5,089 nt of DNA from Alphaproteobacteria bacterium (GTDB lineage: Bacteria > Pseudomonadota > Alphaproteobacteria > Micavibrionales > Micavibrionaceae), in the NCBI GenBank assembly GCA_020442505.1, contig JAGRJZ010000261.1, forward strand, positions 1 through 5,089, in the 5' to 3' direction. Shown here piece after piece: positions 1-5,089 of this stretch. A program made the translations under genes and the position numbers. The notes under the pieces are model-generated. The model did no database searches. It was given only the letters and a program-made list of their open reading frames with translations, and was not told the origin of the DNA. Position 1 is the first letter of the stretch. Each line of letters starts with the position of its first letter.

Positions 1-26
1 GGGCCTTAAAATGGAATCAGACCGTC

Positions 27-3000
27 TCAAACCTTCATCAGACGAAGGGAGTCTGTCCAGAGCAGAAAACAGCGGATCGTTCGCTCTGGATATATCTGCG
101 CGATCAGCGCGCGATAGGCCTCCATCTGTCGGCGGTAGAGAATCGGAACGCCGGCCTCCGTCTCCGGAGAGGGGCGGTTCGTTTTGTAATCGATCACCCA
201 CACATCCGTTGGCGTGACCAGAATGCGGTCGATCTGGCCGCTGATCATGCGGCCCGCGACAAGCCCCGCGACGGGAACCTCCGCCAGAGAGCCCGGTCCG
301 AAAAGCGGTTGCAGCGCAGGAGACTCCATAAGCGACATTGTCTCTGATAGAATATTTTTCTGTAGATTCTCGGGAAGCGCCCACCCCGGCGCGGCCAGAA
401 AACGTTCGGCCGCGGCGCGACGATCCGCCGCCGGTAAATCGGGCAAAAACTGCAACAAGCGATGCGTCAGAGTCCCGCGGCGAAAACGATAAATATCTTT
501 TTCATCCCTCGCTCCGGGAGGGATCACAGGCGGGTCCGACTCGGCCGGGCGCGAGGGGACAAGCGGTCGTGGCGGGTCCGGCTCGGCCGGGGCTGGTTGA
601 AAAAGCCAGGGATAACAGCCGGGATCAACCGCGCTGTCTTCGTTTACAATGTCTTGCGCCGGGCGATCCGGGGGGGTTTCCTGGGGATCGGAGATTATAT
701 AAGCGACATTGTCGCTATTTTTAATCTCTTCCGACGTTTCGATTCTCTCACCGATGGTGGCAAAGGCGCGGGCCGCGTCGTAATACCAGCTTTCCGGGAT
801 GGGCTCCTGATCGCCCGCGTAGCCACCGATATAAAGCCGATCCTCCGCGCGGGTCAGGGCAACGTACAATAAACGCCTGTATTCCTCGTCCAGACGGGAT
901 TCGACCGCGTTGCGTGCCTGCGTGTATAAGACAGGTTCGCTGTCGGCCCGGGGGCACCAAAGCGGCACGGGACGTCCCGATTTATCGGGCCATAATAAAC
1001 GGGGCGTTTTCTTTGCAAGACGGGTCCGCGTGGTATCGGGCAGGATAACGATCGGCGCCTGTAGCCCCTTTGCGCCGTGAACGGTCATGATACGCACAGC
1101 CGTTCCGGCCTCTTCCATCTCGCGCTTGACGACCAGCGTTTCTTTGTCCTGCCAGACCAGAAAATTTTGAAGCGTTGGAATATTGTCGCTCTCAAAAGAC
1201 AAAGCTTCGTTCAGAAACTCTTCCAGCGGGTCGCGCGCCTCCGGCCCGAGCCGCCCCATCATTGCCCGCAGGCCCGATCCGGGATCGGCGGGGGAAGGCC
1301 TTTCCAAAATAGCGCTGAAAAATTCATAGGGCGTGCCCCGCCGGGCCGATTTGCACAATCCGTGCAGCCAGGTCGTTACCTCCAGCGGGGCGTTTTCTTG
1401 CACCGCCTTCCAGAGCGTTTCCGCTCGCTCGCTGGCGATGTTGTAAAGCTGAGAATCGTCCCAACCGATCAGGGGCGATTTCAGTAGCCCCGCCAGAGAC
1501 AGATCGTCCGAAGGCAACAAGGCGAACCGAGCGGCCGCCAAAAGGTCCATCACACCGATTTGTTGCCCCAAAACCATTCGGTCAAGGCCGTTGACCGGAA
1601 TGTTGCGGGTTTTCAGAGCGCGGACGAGCTGACCCACAAAGGCCGTACGCGTACGGACCAAAATCATAATGTCGCCGGGACGGATCGGCCGTCCGCGGGA
1701 TTCGAGAATCTCCCTAGAACGAATCCATCCTGCGATAGTTTCAGCGATGTGGTTGGCGAGACGTACGGCGGGGGATGTTTGCTCGACAATCCGGGTCGGC
1801 ACCGACCAAAGCGGAAGATCCTCAGCCTCTTCCGTCGGTCTGAACAAGGGCCACAAGGTACACAGCCCCGCTTGCCCGGCACGGAACGAGCGATGCACGG
1901 CCATCTCGGCGCCCAGGCCTCCTCCGGCCTCGGACCCCGAAAAAACGGCGTCGACCAGCCGTAAAACGCTCCGCGAGGAACGAAAAGAAAGCGTGAGCTG
2001 TTCCTTGTGCCACGTTTTCCTGGCGTTCTGAACGGCCATTGCAAAACGTTTTTCCATCCGAGAAAATTCCTGCGGCGCGGCGCGTTGAAAACTGTAAATC
2101 GACTGCTTATGGTCGCCGACGACGAACAGAGTCCGATCTTGTTCTTCCGCGGCGTTCGCGCCGGCGAAGAAATCGTCGCACAGGGCCTCGATGATGCGCC
2201 ACTGTTCGGGGTTTGTGTCCTGGGCTTCGTCGACCAGGATATGGTCAAGGCCGCCGTCGAGCTTGTACAAAACCCACGGCGCGATTCCCTCCCGCGTCAA
2301 AAGGTTATGGGTTTGAATGACCAGATCATCATAATCCAGAACACCCCGATGGTTTTTAATCGTCTGATAACGATCCAAAATAGCTTTTCCGGCCTGCAAA
2401 AGATCGTCCGTCGTTTCGATTGCTTTTAAGGCGTACAGCCTGTCTCGTACGGTTTGAAGGCGGAAGGATTCCTGCCGGAGGATATCCTCGCAGGAAGCCA
2501 TCCTTTCGAGCGCCGCTTTGGAGGCCAAACGCTGGCGTACATCTCCGTCAGTCTTTAAAAATTGAAGGGCGTATGCATCAAAATTTGTAACACGTACAGA
2601 TATGTTCGCGCCCAGCCAGTCATAAATTCCAGCGGCACGGGCTTGATCCGTCTTTCCGCCCTTCTCAAGCGCCGCGCAAGCCGCCAAAAGGCCCGGTCGG
2701 TCGTAGGCGTCATCGGTACAGGCCTGGTTCAAGTACCTCTCCGGTGTTTCCTGCGGAGGGAGTGAAAAAAAATCAGAGAGGGCCCGGTGCAAGGTGGCTG
2801 GATCATTATCCTCTATCGCCGCTCTTTCTCCGCCGATAAAGCGTAATAGTTGCATGAACTGAGCTTCGTTGAGCGTCTCTGACAATCGTAACATCCGGGC
2901 CTGCAGGCGTTCGTTCTCGGGGCGTTTGCGGATCTCGTCGAAAATGTCGTCGCGGGCCTGGATCAAAAACGTACGGGCGGCGGATTCGTCGATCACCTTA

Positions 3001-3470
3001 AAAGAGGGTGGCAATCCGGCCTCAAGCGGGAAACGTCCCAGAATCGACTGGCAAAAGGAATGGATCGTCATGATTTTCAGACCGTCCGGCACGTCGATCA
3101 CTTCGGCGAACAAGCGCCGGGCCGCAGCGATATCGGACTCGGAGGCCGCGCGACCTGTCAGGGACTCCATTTCTAAAGCAACTTTGTCGCTTTCAGATAC
3201 AGACCAGCGCGACAAAGTCCGACCGATCCGCAGAGCCATTTCACTGGCGCCCGCCTTCGTGAAAGTCAGGCATAAAATCCGGTGAGGCGGCGTGCCCGGT
3301 GTTCCGTCCTCTCGCGGCAATAAAAGACGCAGCAGCCTGTCGACGAGAACCTTTGTTTTTCCGGTTCCGGCCGATGCGCTAACCCACACCGAAGAATCGG
3401 GCGCGGCCGCCCGACGCTGGGCTTCGTTGGGGTCGGGCGTAAGATCCGCTTTATCTGTCGGTACGATCAT
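27..3470 (-). CDS. addA: AddA, double-strand break repair helicase-nuclease motor subunit (complete, 1147 aa)
   Basis: AddA is the ATP-driven UvrD/Rep-like 3'-5' helicase of AddAB, with a C-terminal nuclease that cuts one strand during end resection. Superfamily 1 motifs, numbered from the ATG at 3470: Q-motif Gln18; Walker A AGTGKT 34-39; motif Ia TFTKAGASEM 69-78; TIHSFC 135-140; Walker B VDEAQDT 413-419; motif III GDHKQSIYSFQRA 452-464; motif IV LSFRSS 494-499; motif V MTVHGAKGL 795-803; motif VI YRRLLYVALTRAEDRLY 864-880. A variable, Pro-rich linker spans about 884-992. The PD-(D/E)XK nuclease follows: RGTLTHRLL with His1003, GQIDRI with Asp1081, VIDYKTNRP with Asp1094 and Lys1096, and QMEAY 1115-1119. 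The length fits the alphaproteobacterial family. A longer frame from a GTG at 3542 adds 24 Arg/Gly-rich residues overlapping addB. I prefer the ATG at 3470 because it forms an ATGA overlap with the addB stop and has GGGAGG just upstream. Motif III has Arg463 where Gly is usual. The protein ends with TGA at 27-29, shortly after the last recognisable strand (CFLLWTDSLRLM). Confidence 0.97.
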   Translation of the reverse strand: MIVPTDKADLTPDPNEAQRRAAAPDSSVWVSASAGTGKTKVLVDRLLRLLLPREDGTPGTPPHRILCLTFTKAGASEMALRIGRTLSRWSVSESDKVALEMESLTGRAASESDIAAARRLFAEVIDVPDGLKIMTIHSFCQSILGRFPLEAGLPPSFKVIDESAARTFLIQARDDIFDEIRKRPENERLQARMLRLSETLNEAQFMQLLRFIGGERAAIEDNDPATLHRALSDFFSLPPQETPERYLNQACTDDAYDRPGLLAACAALEKGGKTDQARAAGIYDWLGANISVRVTNFDAYALQFLKTDGDVRQRLASKAALERMASCEDILRQESFRLQTVRDRLYALKAIETTDDLLQAGKAILDRYQTIKNHRGVLDYDDLVIQTHNLLTREGIAPWVLYKLDGGLDHILVDEAQDTNPEQWRIIEALCDDFFAGANAAEEQDRTLFVVGDHKQSIYSFQRAAPQEFSRMEKRFAMAVQNARKTWHKEQLTLSFRSSRSVLRLVDAVFSGSEAGGGLGAEMAVHRSFRAGQAGLCTLWPLFRPTEEAEDLPLWSVPTRIVEQTSPAVRLANHIAETIAGWIRSREILESRGRPIRPGDIMILVRTRTAFVGQLVRALKTRNIPVNGLDRMVLGQQIGVMDLLAAARFALLPSDDLSLAGLLKSPLIGWDDSQLYNIASERAETLWKAVQENAPLEVTTWLHGLCKSARRGTPYEFFSAILERPSPADPGSGLRAMMGRLGPEARDPLEEFLNEALSFESDNIPTLQNFLVWQDKETLVVKREMEEAGTAVRIMTVHGAKGLQAPIVILPDTTRTRLAKKTPRLLWPDKSGRPVPLWCPRADSEPVLYTQARNAVESRLDEEYRRLLYVALTRAEDRLYIGGYAGDQEPIPESWYYDAARAFATIGERIETSEEIKNSDNVAYIISDPQETPPDRPAQDIVNEDSAVDPGCYPWLFQPAPAEPDPPRPLVPSRPAESDPPVIPPGARDEKDIYRFRRGTLTHRLLQFLPDLPAADRRAAAERFLAAPGWALPENLQKNILSETMSLMESPALQPLFGPGSLAEVPVAGLVAGRMISGQIDRILVTPTDVWVIDYKTNRPSPETEAGVPILYRRQMEAYRALIAQIYPERTIRCFLLWTDSLRLMKV
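320..342. repeat. Second copy of the palindrome's left half
   Basis: Positions 320-342 match 691-713 at 20 of 23 bases without gaps, including an exact 15-mer ataagcgacattgtc (328-342 and 699-713). Here the inverted partner is imperfect (AGCGAC versus GTCTCT), and the shared bases are read in a different frame (ETMSLM rather than DNVAY). The surrounding protein (residues about 1035-1066) looks like ordinary AddA sequence leading to the conserved PLFGPGS and AEVPVAG blocks, so coincidence is possible. Confidence 0.45.
529..591. repeat. In-frame 21-bp direct repeat in the AddA linker
   Basis: Two copies of ggcgggtccgRctcggccgg(g) occupy 529-549 and 571-591. They match at 20 of 21 bases and are offset by 42 bp (14 codons), so the reading frame is kept. 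They encode PAESDPP (AddA residues 975-981) and PAEPDPP (961-967) in the Pro/Glu/Asp-rich linker between the helicase and the nuclease. The identical spacing and frame suggest a local duplication of a 42-bp unit whose remainder has diverged. A flexible tether is the likely protein consequence. Confidence 0.75.
691..728. repeat. AT-rich imperfect palindrome inside addA
   Basis: The outer arms GAGATTA (691-697) and TAATCTC (722-728) are perfect inverted complements, 7 bp. The inner arms AGCGAC (702-707) and GTCGCT (711-716) are also perfect, 6 bp, around the triplet ATT. Unpaired TATA and ATTTT separate the two stems. The element encodes AddA residues 915-927 (EIKNSDNVAYIIS) in the variable linker and is visibly more AT-rich than its surroundings. 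It could be a small palindromic insertion tolerated in a linker, or a chance structure. No function can be assigned from one window. Confidence 0.6.
3181..3218. repeat. 10-bp perfect inverted repeat in 5' part of addA
   Basis: ACTTTGTCGC (3181-3190) and GCGACAAAGT (3209-3218) are exact reverse complements separated by 18 bases. In the addA transcript they would form a 10-bp stem over codons 85-97 (TLSRWSVSESDKV), about 250 nt after the start codon. No run of U follows, so it is not an intrinsic terminator. Any effect on translation or mRNA stability is speculative. Confidence 0.55.
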
Positions 3471-5089
3471 GCGGCCTCCCCGGGATCGTCTTCCAGGGCG
3501 ACCCATTCCTGCACCCGGGCCAGATGGCTGTAGTCTTGCCACGCGGCGGGCGGGGCCTTGTCAGGACGCGGCAGGCTATAATAAGGCGTTTCAGGGTCAT
3601 CGAATGCCGTCACAAGATCTAGCAACCCTCTGTATGCGTCCTGAACGTACAGATCATAGCTGTCTGTGTTTATAGGCTTTTCCTTGCCGGGAACGGCGCC
3701 GCCCGTCAAGATCCAAAACCCGAGATAGCCCACCGCACGGGACAGACAGCCCGGGAACCCGCCCGCCGCAAGAAGCGCTCCTTCCAGCGGCATTTGCGGT
3801 GAAAAGCCCGCATGTACGTCCTTCATCGCCGGCGCCGCGCCCGTTTTATAGTCGATGATCGCCATCCTGCCATCTGCAAGCCGGTCGATTCGGTCCGCTT
3901 TTGCGGTCAGGGTAAAGGCCCCCCCCGGCAACCCATCGGCGATGGTCATGCGACCGCTGAGCTCCGTCGCCACGGGAGAAGCTCCCGCGCCGCGCCATTG
4001 TTGCTCTTGTCCGGCAAACCAGTCCAAAAGCCTGTTCAATCGGGGTTCCCAGAAAGTGAGCAAAGCCGGGGCATCGTCGTAAGCGGACAAAGACTCTCGC
4101 CCCATCGCGGTCAGAACGCCCCGGGGATCGGATGGTAAAGAATCCCCATGGGTCCGGATAAAGCGATCCAGAACCTCATGGACCAGCGTTCCCCGAAGCG
4201 CCGCATCCGCGTCCATCTCGAGCGGGTCCAGCTTTCGCAGCTTCAATACGTACCGGGCGTACAGGCTGTACGGGTCGCGGCGCCATGTTTCGATCGCGGT
4301 AACGGGCAGCGTTCGAGGTCTTTTTTCGAGCGGCGGTCGTGGCGCCGGCCGGCTCTGCGGACAGGCATGTTCCGGCCGATCGAGCGCGCGGCTCAGGGAA
4401 AGATAAGGATGCGCCGCCAGACAATCCGGATCGACTCCGAAGGCCGTCAGAACAGTCTCCAGACGCTGAAGCCAGCGCGAAGGCACCGTCGGGGCGCCGT
4501 CCGTCCGCCGGGAACGGGTCAAAACGACCTGCGACGCGCAAAACCCCTGAACGAAATCATGAGCGGCCAGCCCGACCGACCGCTCCGGCGAGGGCAATCC
4601 AGCCTCCTGCCGCATGGGGCGGGACATCCAGGGGTCCGTCGCGGCGCTTGCCGGCCAGACGCCATCGTTCAGCCCGCCGAGAATCACCAGATCGCTTTGC
4701 AGCAAACGCGCCTCGAGCTGTCCCAAAATCGCAAGCCGGGGGTGAGTGCCGTAAGCCGGACGAACGCTTTGCGTAGATAAAAACCATTCCAAAACAGACA
4801 GATACTCCGTGGGCCGTATGTCCGGCATCGCTGCGGACGTGTCGCGTAGCGAATCCAGAAAAAGCGCCAGCGCCTCGCCGGCATCGCCCTGCCAAAGCGT
4901 ACCATCCGGGCAAAGCGCATGAGCGACCGATAAATGCGCGTCGAGCAACGCGGCAAACGATACGGAACCTGAAGCGCCGTATAAACGCGTCAGCGGTCCA
5001 AAAAACGCCGCGATTTGTTCCAAAAGAGCCTTTATCTCTGCCCCACGGGGCAGGAGACGGTCGGGTTTTTCTGCTTCCTTACGGTCGAT
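3467..5089 (-). CDS. addB: AddB, double-strand break repair helicase-nuclease subunit (C-terminal part; 5' end outside window)
   Basis: AddB is the non-motor subunit of the cytoplasmic AddAB complex, which unwinds and resects double-stranded DNA ends for RecA-dependent recombination. The frame is open from the window edge (first full codon at 5089) to a TGA at 3467, giving 540 residues, roughly the C-terminal half of a family usually near 1000 aa. A TTG at 5023 is in frame, but coherent coding continues upstream of it, so it is not the start. In fragment numbering, a helicase-like block 'ILGGLNDGVWPA' lies at about 136-147 and 'DGAPTVPSRWL' at 197-207. The PD-(D/E)XK nuclease domain begins near 'TAIETWRRDPYSLYAR' (about 264-279). 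It contains RGTLVHEVL with His304, KADRID with Asp399, IIDYKTG with Asp413 and Lys415 (codons around 3845-3853), and Gln432 in PQMPLEG. The catalytic set is complete, so an active nuclease is inferred. The cysteines that hold a 4Fe-4S cluster in Bacillus AddB are absent. The gene overlaps addA by 4 bp, indicating co-transcription. The family call is very secure. Confidence 0.97.
   Translation of the reverse strand: MDRKEAEKPDRLLPRGAEIKALLEQIAAFFGPLTRLYGASGSVSFAALLDAHLSVAHALCPDGTLWQGDAGEALALFLDSLRDTSAAMPDIRPTEYLSVLEWFLSTQSVRPAYGTHPRLAILGQLEARLLQSDLVILGGLNDGVWPASAATDPWMSRPMRQEAGLPSPERSVGLAAHDFVQGFCASQVVLTRSRRTDGAPTVPSRWLQRLETVLTAFGVDPDCLAAHPYLSLSRALDRPEHACPQSRPAPRPPLEKRPRTLPVTAIETWRRDPYSLYARYVLKLRKLDPLEMDADAALRGTLVHEVLDRFIRTHGDSLPSDPRGVLTAMGRESLSAYDDAPALLTFWEPRLNRLLDWFAGQEQQWRGAGASPVATELSGRMTIADGLPGGAFTLTAKADRIDRLADGRMAIIDYKTGAAPAMKDVHAGFSPQMPLEGALLAAGGFPGCLSRAVGYLGFWILTGGAVPGKEKPINTDSYDLYVQDAYRGLLDLVTAFDDPETPYYSLPRPDKAPPAAWQDYSHLARVQEWVALEDDPGEAA
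3475..3480 (-). promoter_or_regulatory. Shine-Dalgarno of addA inside the end of addB
   Basis: On the minus strand GGGAGG lies four bases (CCGC) upstream of the ATG at 3470-3468, inside the last codons of addB. The start and the addB stop share the bases ATGA (3470-3467). This supports the 1147-aa start over the upstream GTG at 3542. It suggests that AddA is translated by coupling or reinitiation, which would favour balanced subunit synthesis. The sequence and spacing are seen directly; the coupling is inferred from this common operon arrangement. Confidence 0.8.

Noticed and set aside
1..26. A further gene downstream of addA
   Set aside because: Only 26 bases remain. An AAGG could be part of a ribosome binding site, but no start codon or coding sequence is visible.
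27..48. Possible terminator at the end of addA (CCTTC/GAAGG stem at 32-48 followed by TTT)
   Set aside because: The stem is only 5 bp with a 7-nt loop, it lies inside the coding sequence, and only three T follow. It is too weak to call, and the operon may continue beyond the window.
504..524. Hairpin ATCCCTC/GAGGGAT as a terminator or regulatory site
   Set aside because: It is a 7-bp stem within proline- and glycine-coding GC-rich linker sequence, with no T run and no gene boundary nearby.
1643..1656. 14-bp perfect palindrome CCGTACGCGTACGG
   Set aside because: It encodes the ordinary AddA stretch VRTRTAF, and a palindrome of this length is not surprising by chance in 5 kb.
3471..3542. N-terminal extension of AddA from a GTG at 3542 (24 extra residues)
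   Set aside because: The extension is Arg/Gly-rich, lies wholly inside addB in another frame, and lacks family motifs. The ATG at 3470 has a good ribosome binding site and an ATGA overlap.
4258..4272. 15-nt palindrome CGTACAG-G-CTGTACG in addB
   Set aside because: It arises from TAC codons in the conserved RDPYSLYARY motif, so protein constraint explains it.
214..4780. Plus-strand open frames of 60-210 codons
   Set aside because: They lie opposite two well-supported minus-strand genes. Their translations are low-complexity Arg/Pro/Ser-rich with no recognisable domain, as expected for antisense shadows in GC-rich coding DNA.
5021..5023. TTG as the start of a short 518-aa AddB
   Set aside because: The same frame stays open for 22 more codons to the window edge and reads like AddB (…LLPRGAEIKALLEQIAAFFGPL), so the gene is cut by the window rather than short.

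Overview
This window is almost entirely one operon segment read on the minus strand. It encodes the two subunits of an AddAB-type double-strand-break repair helicase-nuclease. The protein sequences resemble the alphaproteobacterial AddA and AddB families: AddB carries an 'LGGLNDGVWPA' block and a 'DGAPTVPSRWL' block, and AddA carries an 'RGTLTHRLLQFLPDLP' nuclease entry motif. The organism is therefore probably an alphaproteobacterium of moderate-to-high GC. I cannot name a genus from the sequence.

Layout, in the direction of transcription (high to low coordinates): 5089-3467 is the C-terminal part (540 codons read) of addB, whose start lies outside the window. The addB stop and the addA start overlap as ATGA (3470-3467), with a purine-rich ribosome binding site just upstream. 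Positions 3470-27 are a complete addA (1147 aa). Positions 26-1 are a short stretch downstream of addA with no recognisable gene or convincing terminator. The plus strand has open frames, but they are all shadows of these genes.

Together the products would form a heterodimer that binds double-stranded DNA ends. AddA supplies the UvrD/Rep-type ATPase motor and one PD-(D/E)XK nuclease. AddB supplies a helicase-like scaffold and the second nuclease. The pair resects ends to prepare single-stranded DNA for RecA. All core catalytic residues that fall in the window are intact, so the complex looks functional.

I found no undescribed system here; this is a core housekeeping region. The mildly unusual features are concentrated in the variable linker between the AddA helicase and nuclease parts (about 490-815). 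It holds an in-frame 21-bp direct repeat and an AT-rich imperfect palindrome whose central 15 bp recur about 370 bp away in another reading frame. Other points are a 10-bp perfect inverted repeat near the start of addA, a glycine-to-arginine change in AddA motif III, and the absence of the iron-sulfur cysteine pattern in the AddB nuclease domain.
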